This document shows positions 8,785 through 18,187 of a DNA stretch of 64,000 nucleotides, one piece after another. The position numbers and the translations under genes were made by a program. Each line of letters opens with the position of its first letter. Position 1 is the first letter of the stretch. The notes beneath the pieces were generated by a model that was not told the origin of the DNA, ran no database searches, and saw only the letters and a program-made list of their open reading frames with translations. This DNA is from an uncultured Acidobacteriota bacterium (GTDB lineage Bacteria; Acidobacteriota; Blastocatellia; RBC074): assembly GCA_902825875.1 (NCBI GenBank), contig CADECP010000035.1:1-64000 (forward strand), read 5' to 3'.

Positions 8785-9408
8785 ATGCGAAACAGACGAA
8801 CAGCCGTACGAAGGATCATTACTCCTGAAGAAGTGGTGTCCGGTTACCAGCAAGGGTATTTTCCAATGTCGCGCGGCAAATACGGAGAAATAGACTGGTT
8901 CATGTCCGAACCGCGAACGATCATTCCGCTGGATGATCGCTTTCGCGTGCGCCGTTCGCTGCGACAGGCAATGCGTAAAACTGATTGCGAAATCAGAATA
9001 AACTCCAACTTCCCTGCCGTCATAAGAGCCTGCGCGCGTCACGACGAAGTCCATCCTGAAGAAGTCTGGCTGAGCGAAGATATGATTGCTTTGTACGTGG
9101 AGCTTCATCGGCGCGGGTTCGCGCATTCGGTGGAAGTCTGGCAACACGGGCAAATGGCCGCCGGACTTTACGGAGTTTCAATGAAGTCGGCTTTTTTTGG
9201 CGAATCAATGTTCACGCGAATCAGTTTCGGTTCGCAAATCGCGTTGGCAGTTTTGGCCGACCGATTGCGCCAGCGAAAATACAATCTTTTCGATGCGCAA
9301 ATGCGGACTCCGCATATCGCTCATTTCGGCGCGATAGATTTGACTCATAGCGAATATCTGGCGTTGCTGTCCGAGGCAATGCTGGAAGATCGCAAGTTTG
9401 TTGATTGA
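8785..9408 (+). CDS. aat: leucyl/phenylalanyl-tRNA--protein transferase
   Basis: A 207-residue cytoplasmic aminoacyl-transferase that adds Leu or Phe from charged tRNA to proteins with N-terminal Arg or Lys, marking them for ClpS/ClpAP in the N-degron pathway. Family hallmarks are GYFPMS near the N-terminus, WFMSEPRTIIPLDD, AHSVEVWQ, and GLYGVSMKSAFFGESMF, followed by LFDAQMRTPHIAHFGA. ATG at 8785 is taken as the start; a TTG two codons upstream is possible, and the Shine-Dalgarno sequence is weak in both cases. The length suits the shorter family members. Confidence 0.92.
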   Translation: MRNRRTAVRRIITPEEVVSGYQQGYFPMSRGKYGEIDWFMSEPRTIIPLDDRFRVRRSLRQAMRKTDCEIRINSNFPAVIRACARHDEVHPEEVWLSEDMIALYVELHRRGFAHSVEVWQHGQMAAGLYGVSMKSAFFGESMFTRISFGSQIALAVLADRLRQRKYNLFDAQMRTPHIAHFGAIDLTHSEYLALLSEAMLEDRKFVD

Positions 9409-9496
9409 ATCGTCAACGGCGCAAGGGCTGATGCACTGCGCCATAACCGTAGGAGTTGTTCATGTTGCTGGGCAGCGCCCGGAAACAATGAAAACT

Positions 9497-9525
9497 GGTG
9501 GGACAGGTTCAGAACCTGTCCCACC
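9497..9525. repeat. palindromic repeat, GTGGGACA family (copy 1)
   Basis: GGTGGGACAGGTTC (9497-9510) and its perfect inverse (9512-9525) surround one base. It lies 9 bases upstream of the AGGAGG of the next gene. The outer GTGGGACA arms match the other palindromes at 38055, 42853 and 47427. Confidence 0.8.
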
Positions 9526-9548
9526 CATTTCCTGAGGAGGATAAAACC

Positions 9549-10310
9549 ATGCAAGCAGAAAGATACGTTCGATCAGGGAGCTATATCGGCGAACAACTAA
9601 AAACCGATCTGAATTCGATCAAGGGGTTGGTGATAGCGGTTTTTGCCGGGTTGCTGTTGATGTTTCTGGGATTTCGCGCTCTGCCGGTGGAAAGCACTCC
9701 GCTGCTGGCCAAAGTCATGTGCCTGCTCAGCCTTTCGATTGCGGCAGGCGGGGTCGGCGCTTATCTGGGCCGTAACATTCAGAGCCTGATTGCCGCCATA
9801 GGGCTTTTCATTCTGGCAATCGTCGGGATGTTTGTCGTTCGCGCGGCGGGCGGCGGTTATCTGGCCGTCGGGTTATTGATGGGTTGGAGCACGATTTTCG
9901 GAATGATGATTGGGCCGTTTCTGTCTTACGCCATCAGTGAAGAAGGTCCCGGCATCGTCATTCAATCCCTGACCGGCACAACCGCGGTGATGATGATCAC
10001 CGGAATTGTCGCCATGACTTCGGGCATTAACTTTTCGGCGCTGGGGCCAATTCTGCTTATCGGCGTGTTGGGATTGGTCGTGGTCGGGTTGGTGGGAATG
10101 TTCGTTCGCTTTTCGCGGACCGTCAACATTGTCTATTCAATCTTCGGCATCGTCATTTTTTCCGGCTTGTTCCTCTTCAAGTTTTTCCGTTTGAGCCAGA
10201 GCGAAAACACTTGGGAAGCCGCCGTTGCTCACGCGATGAGCATTTACGTCACTTTCGTCAACTTCTTCATCAGCTTGCTGCAACTGTTGCTGGCGGTGAA
10301 GAAACGGTAA
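9549..10310 (+). CDS. Bax inhibitor-1/YccA-family membrane protein
   Basis: A 253-residue integral membrane protein with about seven hydrophobic segments starting near residue 25 (GLVIAVFAGLLLMFLGF) and running to the C-terminus, with few charged loops. Order and composition fit the Bax inhibitor-1 family, whose bacterial members (YccA, YbhL, BsYetJ) are inner-membrane proteins linked to FtsH control or calcium leak. The start at 9549 has a near-perfect AGGAGG at 9535-9540. A short palindrome precedes it. The family call rests on topology and general sequence feel rather than a unique motif. Confidence 0.65.
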   Translation: MQAERYVRSGSYIGEQLKTDLNSIKGLVIAVFAGLLLMFLGFRALPVESTPLLAKVMCLLSLSIAAGGVGAYLGRNIQSLIAAIGLFILAIVGMFVVRAAGGGYLAVGLLMGWSTIFGMMIGPFLSYAISEEGPGIVIQSLTGTTAVMMITGIVAMTSGINFSALGPILLIGVLGLVVVGLVGMFVRFSRTVNIVYSIFGIVIFSGLFLFKFFRLSQSENTWEAAVAHAMSIYVTFVNFFISLLQLLLAVKKR

Positions 10311-10327
10311 ACCAAATAGAAAGAGAG

Positions 10328-10368
10328 AGGGACGGAGAAGCAAAGCAATTCTTTCACTCCGTCCCTCG
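10328..10368. terminator. stem-loop between convergent genes
   Basis: GAGGGACGGAG (10328-10338) pairs perfectly with CTCCGTCCCTC (10358-10368). It sits between two converging genes; there is no strong T-tract, so the terminator role is inferred from position. Confidence 0.6.
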
Positions 10369-10392
10369 ACTCTCAATCCCTCAATCCCGGCC

Positions 10393-11733
10393 TTAGCCAA
10401 CCAAAACCGCTTGCCACAGCGCGTGAGCCACTTCGGGATGAACGATGTCGCTGTGAGCGCCTGAAAAACCGCCGCCATTTTTAATCACGTTGCTGCTTTC
10501 CAGATTGTAAATCCTACCGGGTTTGAAGCTGTATTGTTCGCCAACTGATTTCATCACCAAGCCTTCAGCAATGTCATCTACGCCTTGAATGCCGAACGCG
10601 CCGAGCGCGCCGATTTTTGGCATTTCAGAGCCAAAAGAAACCTGCCCGGCGACTCCCGCTCCGATTTTGTAAAACGTCCCGACAGCGCGGTCGTGTTCGG
10701 ATTGCGTCGTCACAATCGCGCCTTTGACGCAGCCTTTTTTCAGCAGCGAATTGAAATAGCCCGGTTTGCCGCCATCAAATTTGACGCTGGGACTGTAAGC
10801 CCAAATCGAAAGCGCGCCTTGCGCCAAAGTCATCGAACTGACAGGTTTCAGCAGCGGCGAATCGGCGGGCTTTCCGGCGGCCATCGCCGTCACAACGATG
10901 CAGCCGAAACTGTGCCCCATCAAATGAAAATCCACCTGCCGCCCGGCATCGGCAGCAGCTTGCTGCATCGTCCGCAGCAAGCTGTTTGCGCCGCTTTCGC
11001 CAAATGTTCGCGCGCGGCTTTTCATTTCCCAAAAACTGAACGTTCGCAGCGGCGAAAGCAGATTGCCGAAAAACGACATCTTGCTGAAGCTACCGGTTTC
11101 CAAATCCAACTGCTCCTGCTCAGCGGCTTCGCGGAAAATCTGATCCGGATCAATGCTCGCCCGATCGGCGTCAATCGCTGCCGACTCCGAACCACTGCTG
11201 AATCCCAACAAATTGCCGAGCGCCACATACGCCTGCCGAACGTCGTCCGGCAACGAATCGTGTTCATCCAGCGCGGCTGTCAAAATCGTTTCAAGCTGTT
11301 TGCGAATTTCCGGCGTATCGCCCAACCGAGCAGCGTAATCATCCACCGCTGCCGCGACGATCTTTCCGGCTTCGCTGTTCGGGTCGAAACCGAAAGAACC
11401 GTCATCGTCTTCGTCGCCCCAAGGCAAACTCGGCCAGTGCAATCCAACCAACAAAGGCTTGAAGCCTGGTCGTTTTTTCTTCATCGCCTCGATGTCGGCG
11501 GGAACTGTGAACAGGTTCGGCATCCAACGATCGTATTGATTTATGGCTGCCGGAACGTCACCCATCCAGCCGTGACTCATGATAATCACGTCGGTGTAAC
11601 CGCCGGTTTTGAATTCGTCGAGCATGACGCTGCTCGAAACGCCTTCTTGGCCGCCGAAGCGTTCGTTACCGTCTTTGTCGTAATTGACCAGATAGTACTG
11701 AAACTGAGTTCCGGGAACAGGTCTGATAAGCAT
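10393..11733 (-). CDS. alpha/beta hydrolase of the caspase-fold operon
   Basis: A 446-residue cytoplasmic alpha/beta-hydrolase. The nucleophile elbow is GHSFG with Ser at about residue 275 (HLMGHSFGCIVVTAMA); an HGW motif at 54-56 could form the oxyanion hole, and a His near the C-terminus (SGAHSDIVHPEVAHALW) could complete the triad. A long insert (about 120-265) with many acidic residues separates the oxyanion strand from the nucleophile. The start at 11733 has AAGGAG six bases upstream; the frame is open further but without a ribosome site. It is the last gene of a three-gene operon, 55 bases after the CHAT protein. It might be the effector (esterase or lipase) of that system; this is inference. 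Confidence 0.75.
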   Translation of the reverse strand: MLIRPVPGTQFQYYLVNYDKDGNERFGGQEGVSSSVMLDEFKTGGYTDVIIMSHGWMGDVPAAINQYDRWMPNLFTVPADIEAMKKKRPGFKPLLVGLHWPSLPWGDEDDDGSFGFDPNSEAGKIVAAAVDDYAARLGDTPEIRKQLETILTAALDEHDSLPDDVRQAYVALGNLLGFSSGSESAAIDADRASIDPDQIFREAAEQEQLDLETGSFSKMSFFGNLLSPLRTFSFWEMKSRARTFGESGANSLLRTMQQAAADAGRQVDFHLMGHSFGCIVVTAMAAGKPADSPLLKPVSSMTLAQGALSIWAYSPSVKFDGGKPGYFNSLLKKGCVKGAIVTTQSEHDRAVGTFYKIGAGVAGQVSFGSEMPKIGALGAFGIQGVDDIAEGLVMKSVGEQYSFKPGRIYNLESSNVIKNGGGFSGAHSDIVHPEVAHALWQAVLVG

Positions 11734-11788
11734 GGTTTTCTCCTTTTTGAGTGTGGGGAACGCAAGCGAAACGCCTGCGTTTTCCGGC

Positions 11789-14700
11789 TTAGCCGTTGTT
11801 TCGCCAGATGATTTCTTCATTGGTGCTGTAAAACACTTTTTCCAGTTCTGGCGGCCATTGATGTCGTTTCTTTCGCAATCGTTCAATGGTTTTCAGGTCG
11901 CCGATTTCCGCCAGTGCCTGCAAGGCTTTGGTTCGCAGATACAAACCGGATTTCGACTTACTGCTTTCTTTTTTGGTGATGATGTTTTCTTCGCAAAGTG
12001 CGACAGCTTCAAACTCGCCTTTCCAGAATTCGCAGTTCGGCGGATGCAAATAGCCGATGGCCAAAATCGCGCGGCCTTTTTGCTGATATGGAACGTCGGG
12101 CGATTTCAGTATGCTTTCGACAAACTCTCTGGCCTTTTCGCTGGGATGGCGAATCTGACCGACCAGATAGATCAATTGTTCGCGTCGTTCACTGAATTTG
12201 ACTTGATCGTTCAGGCTTCCTTTTTCGATCAATGGCAAAATGGCGCTTCGCATCACACGCTCAGGGTCGAGTGAAGACAGCGCATCTGTAATCGCCCAGC
12301 GGATGGTTTCGTCTGTGGTTTCATCCAGAAATGCTTCGAGCAATTTGCCGTGCGCATCGCCGTCTCTCAAATCGCCCAAGGCAAACGCCGCCATCGAAGC
12401 CAGTCCATCGTTTACAGTTTCATCTCCACTGCCGCTCGCTGACGAATTTGACTGTTTCATTCGCGTTTCGAGCGAACGAATCTCCGCCTGACCGCCGCGA
12501 ATCCATTCCTGAACCAATGCTTCGAGTTCAGGGCAAATTCGACGAAGCTCCAGAGTGAATTCGTTGTCAGGTTGATTTCTCGGCGGCAACAGTCGCCGCA
12601 ACGCTCTGCCCGCAGCCTGTCGAATTCCTCCATATTCAAAATCCGGGCGATTGTTGGAATTTACGCGCGTTTTTTCCATCGCAATGCGCGTCAGAAAACG
12701 CACAATTTCCAGGCGTCGCAACCGGCCAAGCGATTCGACGGCTCGCAACCGCTGAAACGATCGCGGTTCGTTTTCGCTGTTGCTGCGCCAGATCAAAGCG
12801 TCAACGATCATTGATTCGACGTAACTCGATTCTCCGTGAGTCCCCAATTTGGATTTGGGCAGGGCCGATTCGGTTTTGCCGTTCAACTGAGCTTCAAGCA
12901 AACAACGTGCAGCCAGAAAAACCTGCTCGCCATCTTTCAGCGAAGTCGAATAAGCGATTTTTTCCAACAGGTCTTTCGGCTCGTTTACCATTCCGGCCAA
13001 CAAAGTCAGCGTGTCATCCCAACGACGCAGATGACTGATACGCCCAAGCCCGGCAGTGATTTCTTCCCAACGTTTGGGATTGTTTTGGATTTTCAGGTAT
13101 TGCGCGCAGCAATACGCCTGATAAGCCGAGTACAAAAACCTGACGGAATCGCCGCCAGCGTTGGCCAGCAAATCTTTGTCAATCAGATGCTCCAGCATTT
13201 CTTCCAATTGGTATTCACGGTTGTCGCGGACTTTGGCAATCAGTTCCAGCGCATCTTTGATCGGCAGGTTCGGTTCGCTGGTCATCTGCATGCGATAAGC
13301 CAACAAATACAAGGTATCCAGCGCACGCGCTTGCAAGCCGCGTTTGGTCGGCAGGTTGCGAACTTTATCTTCGATGATGTCCTGCAAAACGCTGACGCGG
13401 TTTCGCGGAAACTCATCTTTCAGCGATTGCCGTATCAACTGAACAAACATCCATGGCATTCCGGCCAAATCAAAAAGCTGAGTTTCTTCCAGTTCGCGGC
13501 GAAGCTTGAGCAACGCTCTTTCTGCCGATGACGGTTCGGATTCAGGGTTTGTTTCCAGTCGCAACTTTTCTTCTTTTGCAGTGCTGTCGGCCAAAAAACG
13601 AATGATGCGCCGGCGACTGAGCGGCTGCACATCCATCACGTGCGTGGTATCGGTTTTCTCCCATCCCCAGAAACCGCGCGTCATCGTGATGACACAAGGA
13701 TGTTGCGGAAACTCCGTTTTCAGAAAACTCAGTTCCCTCAGCAAAGACCGTCGCTGGCTTTCAGACAGGTCATCGCCGTGATCGAAAAAGAAACGAAACT
13801 TGCGCTGCGAATCGCGCAACATCTTGTCCATTTCATTTTCGCTCAGATCACCCGGCCAAAATTCATTCAAACTGTCGGTCAGCAGCTTCAAGTAAGAAGG
13901 AACCGCTCCCGAAGCCAGCACGCGCGGCTGCAAATCCACGTAAATCGGCAGCACCTGGTTTTGCGAATTGGTGAGCAGCGATTTTGTCGCTGTTTCTCTA
14001 ACCAGCCATTTCAAAGCAGTTGAACGCGCTGTGCCTCGTTGTCCCGTGACGGCGATCAACAGAGGTTCTTTGCCGCCGTTGCGTTCCAGCAAAGTCTGAA
14101 GCTGGCTGTGAAGATCAATTCGCCCGTGCATTGGCAGAACCAGATTTTCCCAGTTCGAGGTGATTTGCTCCCCCACCAACATGACTGCTTCCAGCGGCAG
14201 GTTTCCGTAATTCCAACTAGGTCGAAAATCCAGCGATTCGGTGATCGCTCGCAATGCTTCGCGCTCTCGGTTGGCTGTGAACAATCTTCCGTTCGGCGTT
14301 CGCATAAACAGCACGGGAATCGTCCAGCTATCCAGCAAATTGTCCGGGTCGAAGGAAAACAACCGTGAACGATTCAGCGCCAGATCAATCACTCCTTCGC
14401 GCAGCAAATTTGAGTAAAACTTTTCGACCAGTTCGCGCGCCATCTCCATCGGCACTTGATCCTGCATGGCCACGACCGCCGGAAAACCAGCCGCAACCAG
14501 TTTTGGCCCCAAACCGGCAAACGGGCTGGGACTGCGTTCATCGAATTTCGTCGTGTCGCAAGCAGACAAAAACACCAAGCGCGGCAAAGTTCCTCGATGC
14601 GCCAGATACGCGACAATCAGATCGTCAGGAATTTTGTCAGTCGTGCCGTCTTCTTTTTCGAGCAGCAACAACGTCGCACGTCGAAACTTCGCGCGTGAAG

Positions 14701-15604
14701 GCGCAGGTTTGGGCGTTTCGTCTGCTGCTTCTCCTTCAGGTAGAGCAGAATCAACAACCGGCGGACTGACCTGTACACGCTCGAACACTCCGTGACCGAG
14801 GAAATGCAGCACATGATGATTGAACTGATTCTGAATGTTTTTGATCGAGGTGTTGCCAGGCAACAAATGAAACTTCGGCGAAGCCTTCAGCAGCTTTTTC
14901 AATTCGTCGCTGATTCCAGTTTGGCCGGGCATGACTGAAACTTCGATGTCGGGAATGTCTTTTACGGCTTCGTAAAACGCCCGAACTTCTTCTTCGACTT
15001 TGATCGCCGTCAAACCGGGTTCATCGGAATCGTCGGCTTCAATTGGCGCGTTGGCTTCGCGCGGCGGCAGCAAATCGCTAGGACTGGAAATCGCCAGCAA
15101 TACGGTCAACGGACGAGCGTCGGGGTTCAATTGCGCTTCGCCAAACTGCAATCGCGTGAAGCGCGAAAACGGCGTTTGTTCGTAATTGGCCAGCGAACGC
15201 CATTTTTCATCCAGCAGCACAAACAATCGTTCCCAGCGAAAACGGTGAAGCTCGGCGCACTCTTCAGAAACCCATAACTGCACGCGAAGCTTTTTGTCTT
15301 TTCGGGATTGCGCTCGCCCCCAGGCTTTTTGAAGAGCGTTTTGCAACGTCTGTTCGGCAATGCTTCCTTGAGCGGCGGCGTCAGCATTCAGAAACAGCAA
15401 CTGGTAAAGATACTGGCCGTAACTTCGACTGCCTTCATCGCGGCGACGAATCAATTCCTGCTCTTCGGCATCGCCGATTTTGATTCGCTGTTTGTGCCAA
15501 CTGCCGTCATCAAGCTCGGCTTCGACGCGGTAATAATCGCCATTCTGCGGACCAAGTATGCGAATGCGAATCCAGCAAAAATCACTTTCCGGCTGAATGC
15601 TCAC
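11789..15604 (-). CDS. CHAT-domain caspase-like protease fused to an NTPase-like module and HEAT-like repeats
   Basis: A 1271-residue cytoplasmic multidomain protein. The start is GTG at 15604-15602, inside GTGA with the upstream gene's stop, with AAAGGAGA just ahead. An N-terminal beta-rich region (1-160) precedes a CHAT protease: strand LTVLLAISSP, catalytic His271 in LHFLGHG and Cys349 in LVFLSACDT, then the conserved VVAMQDQVP. Next is a STAND/NACHT-like region with a degenerate P-loop, GQRGTARST (about 521-529), and a Walker-B-like FRFFFDHGDDL. The C-terminal 450 residues are helical with HEAT-like repeats (SLGRLRRLEIVRFLTRIA; ALGDLRDGDAHGKLLEAF). This sensor-switch-protease layout resembles bacterial STAND and CHAT conflict proteins. 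The target is unknown. Confidence 0.8.
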   Translation of the reverse strand: MSIQPESDFCWIRIRILGPQNGDYYRVEAELDDGSWHKQRIKIGDAEEQELIRRRDEGSRSYGQYLYQLLFLNADAAAQGSIAEQTLQNALQKAWGRAQSRKDKKLRVQLWVSEECAELHRFRWERLFVLLDEKWRSLANYEQTPFSRFTRLQFGEAQLNPDARPLTVLLAISSPSDLLPPREANAPIEADDSDEPGLTAIKVEEEVRAFYEAVKDIPDIEVSVMPGQTGISDELKKLLKASPKFHLLPGNTSIKNIQNQFNHHVLHFLGHGVFERVQVSPPVVDSALPEGEAADETPKPAPSRAKFRRATLLLLEKEDGTTDKIPDDLIVAYLAHRGTLPRLVFLSACDTTKFDERSPSPFAGLGPKLVAAGFPAVVAMQDQVPMEMARELVEKFYSNLLREGVIDLALNRSRLFSFDPDNLLDSWTIPVLFMRTPNGRLFTANREREALRAITESLDFRPSWNYGNLPLEAVMLVGEQITSNWENLVLPMHGRIDLHSQLQTLLERNGGKEPLLIAVTGQRGTARSTALKWLVRETATKSLLTNSQNQVLPIYVDLQPRVLASGAVPSYLKLLTDSLNEFWPGDLSENEMDKMLRDSQRKFRFFFDHGDDLSESQRRSLLRELSFLKTEFPQHPCVITMTRGFWGWEKTDTTHVMDVQPLSRRRIIRFLADSTAKEEKLRLETNPESEPSSAERALLKLRRELEETQLFDLAGMPWMFVQLIRQSLKDEFPRNRVSVLQDIIEDKVRNLPTKRGLQARALDTLYLLAYRMQMTSEPNLPIKDALELIAKVRDNREYQLEEMLEHLIDKDLLANAGGDSVRFLYSAYQAYCCAQYLKIQNNPKRWEEITAGLGRISHLRRWDDTLTLLAGMVNEPKDLLEKIAYSTSLKDGEQVFLAARCLLEAQLNGKTESALPKSKLGTHGESSYVESMIVDALIWRSNSENEPRSFQRLRAVESLGRLRRLEIVRFLTRIAMEKTRVNSNNRPDFEYGGIRQAAGRALRRLLPPRNQPDNEFTLELRRICPELEALVQEWIRGGQAEIRSLETRMKQSNSSASGSGDETVNDGLASMAAFALGDLRDGDAHGKLLEAFLDETTDETIRWAITDALSSLDPERVMRSAILPLIEKGSLNDQVKFSERREQLIYLVGQIRHPSEKAREFVESILKSPDVPYQQKGRAILAIGYLHPPNCEFWKGEFEAVALCEENIITKKESSKSKSGLYLRTKALQALAEIGDLKTIERLRKKRHQWPPELEKVFYSTNEEIIWRNNG

Positions 15605-17112
15605 TGCAAATCTCCTTTCCGTAACCGAACTGCCGGATCGCCAAACAAGATGAACGTTTCGGCATCGTTGCGCGCCAACCACAGGCTGGCCAAATCTGCG
15701 TCAGACGCCTTGCCGTCTTCGATCAAACCGGTCATCTGGCGAGAAAGTTCGTTAGCGCGATTACTGAAACCGACCAACGCATGGCCGAGCGGTCGTCCAC
15801 TGAGAATCGTCCAGAAAGCGTCTTCAAAGGGTTGCAACTGTTTCCCTGCTCCGGCTGTGACAATCGAAGTCTGCCAGGCACGTTCGACGTGACCGAAAAT
15901 GCCAAGCGCGCCGCCTTTCGGATGGCTCAGCATCGCTTGCGGCAAGCGTGAAAAAAGAGGCTTGTCCGGCACGACTGGCTGCTCGTTTTTTTGCAGCTTG
16001 AAGCGATTCACATTTGGAGTTCCCGCACCGTAACAAGCAAAGAAAAAACAGATCATTCCGAAAACGTCGGCGTCAGATGGTAAATCGCTTGCGGCCAGAT
16101 AATGTTCCGGCTTCAAAGCTCCGGCGGTGATGCCGAAATAATCCTGACATAGCAAGGCTCCTTGCGCGCTGGCCTGCCGTTCGTCGCCGTTCGGCCACGC
16201 AAGTCCATGACTGGCGGTAAACAACAACGAAGGAGCAGGTTTGCCTTTGCCGCGCTTGAAAATATCCAGCAGGGCCTGCTTTTTAGACTCTTCGGGAGCC
16301 AGGTAACGCCGGTTGTAAATCAGCGATTCGTTCGTCTTGAGCCGTTTGTAGATTTTGGTTTGCTGATCGTCGGCCAACGGTTTGACCAGCAATTCAGAAC
16401 TGAGTTTGGTTGCACCGTCGTTTTTCTGGCGTGGGCCAAAGAAAACAATATCTTTGTTGGTCGGCGCTTTTTTTGCTTTCTCTTCGTACTCGATCACGCT
16501 GTTGACGTAGTTCGTGTAATCTTCAACCTTGTCGAAAAACAGCCGCCCGACTGCATAACCAGCCGCCAGCAAATGACCGAACTTGAAAGGAATTTTTTCA
16601 GGACTGCCGACCAGCAGAATATAGTACGGCATGCAGGTGGGATTGACTGTGGCGAAATCGGCTTTGTTTTGAATCAGCCAGTCGCGTGCATTTTCGCCGT
16701 TGTAGTTTTCAATCCATTTGACGATTTTGTCAGGCGCGTCGGCTTCAAATTCATCGCGGATCATTCGCAATCGCCGCTCGAACAATGGGCGCATTGCTTT
16801 TTTGACCGCCGGGTCTTCATCTTTGTGGAAGACAATCGCCCATCCGGTTTCGCCGAATTCCAAAGGATCAACGCCTTGCGGCAACCCCAAAACTTCCTGC
16901 GAAGATTTCGCCTGACGACGTTTGACGGCCAGGTCTCTGGCGGCTTCTTCCGCCGACGGTTGAAACTCGCGCATCATCTTCGCTGCGTCGGCCAGCGGGA
17001 TCGGCGGAGTCAGATATTGACCGGTTGCGCCGTTGATGCCGTTGATAATCACCAGATTATCCAGGTTCAGATTGTCGTCTTGATCGGTTGGATTATTGCC
17101 TGTGACAGTCAT
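15601..17112 (-). CDS. caspase-fold (C25/gingipain-like) cysteine protease
   Basis: A 503-residue cytoplasmic protein, first gene of the operon. The ATG at 17112 has GGAGG eight bases upstream. The caspase-fold dyad is seen as His302 in LFTASHGLAWP and Cys360 in FFFACYGAGTP, each after a hydrophobic strand. LGIFGHVERAWQ and the late ETFILFGDPAVRLR are typical of the C25/CHAT clade. The N-terminal 270 residues include an alpha/beta subdomain with PYYILLVGSPEKIPF. There is no signal peptide, unlike secreted gingipains. Its stop overlaps the start of the CHAT gene as GTGA, so the two are made in step. The role could be activating or being activated by the CHAT partner. Confidence 0.75.
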   Translation of the reverse strand: MTVTGNNPTDQDDNLNLDNLVIINGINGATGQYLTPPIPLADAAKMMREFQPSAEEAARDLAVKRRQAKSSQEVLGLPQGVDPLEFGETGWAIVFHKDEDPAVKKAMRPLFERRLRMIRDEFEADAPDKIVKWIENYNGENARDWLIQNKADFATVNPTCMPYYILLVGSPEKIPFKFGHLLAAGYAVGRLFFDKVEDYTNYVNSVIEYEEKAKKAPTNKDIVFFGPRQKNDGATKLSSELLVKPLADDQQTKIYKRLKTNESLIYNRRYLAPEESKKQALLDIFKRGKGKPAPSLLFTASHGLAWPNGDERQASAQGALLCQDYFGITAGALKPEHYLAASDLPSDADVFGMICFFFACYGAGTPNVNRFKLQKNEQPVVPDKPLFSRLPQAMLSHPKGGALGIFGHVERAWQTSIVTAGAGKQLQPFEDAFWTILSGRPLGHALVGFSNRANELSRQMTGLIEDGKASDADLASLWLARNDAETFILFGDPAVRLRKGDLQ

Positions 17113-17206
17113 GAAAATGCCTCCGGGAAGATTGGATTGATGATTCAAATTGCGAATCGGAAACGGCTGAGTCAATCAATAAAAGCTTGGGGTCACGACG
17201 GCGCGC

Positions 17207-17234
17207 AGTATACTCCAACCTCTTTTTCGGTCAA
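17207..17234 (-). promoter_or_regulatory. sigma-70-type promoter of the caspase-fold operon
   Basis: On the minus strand TTGACC (17234-17229) and TATACT (17212-17207) are 16 bases apart. The predicted transcript would start about 90 bases before the ATG at 17112. No operator-like inverted repeat was seen over it. Confidence 0.55.
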
Positions 17235-17320
17235 TTGAATTGTTCGCCGTTTGGTTTCAAGATTGCGCGCGGCGATCACCTGCTCGCCAACGATTTATAC
17301 ACATTCAACAAGGAGAATTT

Positions 17321-18187
17321 ATGAACTGTCCGAAATGCGCGACTCAGTTGCCGAATGACGCCAGGTTTTGCAGCGTCTGCGGTTCCAATATCACAGCCCA
17401 GCCGGGCACACACGCACAAGCTCCGGCTGGCGGAATCAAAATTGACTCTGACGGACGCGGCAGCGGTCGCGGATACAGTTTCGACATTCAACACGCCGGA
17501 GCTTTCGCGCTGGCCGTCATCCAGTTGCAAGCCGGGCAATCAATTCAGGCCGAAGCTGGCGCGATGGTTTCGATGTCCGGCAACATCGAGCTGCAATCTC
17601 AAATGAAAGGCGGTTTGATGGGCGCATTCAAACGCATGGTCGGCGGCGAATCGGCATTTGTTTCGACCTTCACTGCTCACGGCGGCCCCGGCGAAGTCAC
17701 GTTCGCTCCGGGTTCGCCCGGCGACATTGCCGCCATCGAAATGAACAACCAGTTGTTCAACGTGCAATCATCTTCTTATCTGGCTGGCGACATCGGCTTG
17801 CAGGTCAACACCAACTGGGGCGGCGGGCGAACCTTTTTCAGCGGCGAAGGCTTGTTCGTGCTGCAGGTGCAAGGCAGCGGATTGTTGCTGGTGTCGTCGT
17901 TCGGTTCGATTCATCGCAAACGCTTGAGTCCGGGCGAACGCTACGTGGTGGACACTGGCCATTTGGTCGCTTGGGAGTCTTACATGCCTTACGAGCTTCG
18001 CCGCGCCGCGCAGGCCGGCTGGCTTCGCAGTCTGGTCAGCGGCGAAGGCATCGTTGCCGAATTCACAGGCCCCGGCGAAATCCTGATTCAAACTCGCAAT
18101 CTGGCTGCCTTTGCCGGAATGTTGAAGCCTTTCTTCCCGTCTCAATCCGGCAGCGGCAGCACCATCGGCAACCTGTTCGGCGAATAA
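17321..18187 (+). CDS. zinc-ribbon AIM24 (TIGR00266-like) family protein
   Basis: A 288-residue cytoplasmic protein. It begins with a zinc ribbon, CPKC-x12-CSVC (residues 3-21), followed by a linker and an AIM24/TIGR00266 beta-barrel domain from about residue 50: IQAEAGAMVSMSGNIELQS, LLVSSFGSIHRKRL and GPGEILIQTRNL are typical. The family has no settled biochemical role in bacteria. The start at 17321 follows AAGGAG. It is transcribed away from the caspase-fold operon and has its own leader, so no link to that operon is claimed. Confidence 0.85.
   Translation: MNCPKCATQLPNDARFCSVCGSNITAQPGTHAQAPAGGIKIDSDGRGSGRGYSFDIQHAGAFALAVIQLQAGQSIQAEAGAMVSMSGNIELQSQMKGGLMGAFKRMVGGESAFVSTFTAHGGPGEVTFAPGSPGDIAAIEMNNQLFNVQSSSYLAGDIGLQVNTNWGGGRTFFSGEGLFVLQVQGSGLLLVSSFGSIHRKRLSPGERYVVDTGHLVAWESYMPYELRRAAQAGWLRSLVSGEGIVAEFTGPGEILIQTRNLAAFAGMLKPFFPSQSGSGSTIGNLFGE

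Noticed and set aside
16162-17238. 358-codon plus-strand frame opposite the C25-like protease
   Set aside because: The minus-strand gene has the start signal, operon overlap and catalytic motifs; the plus frame has none.
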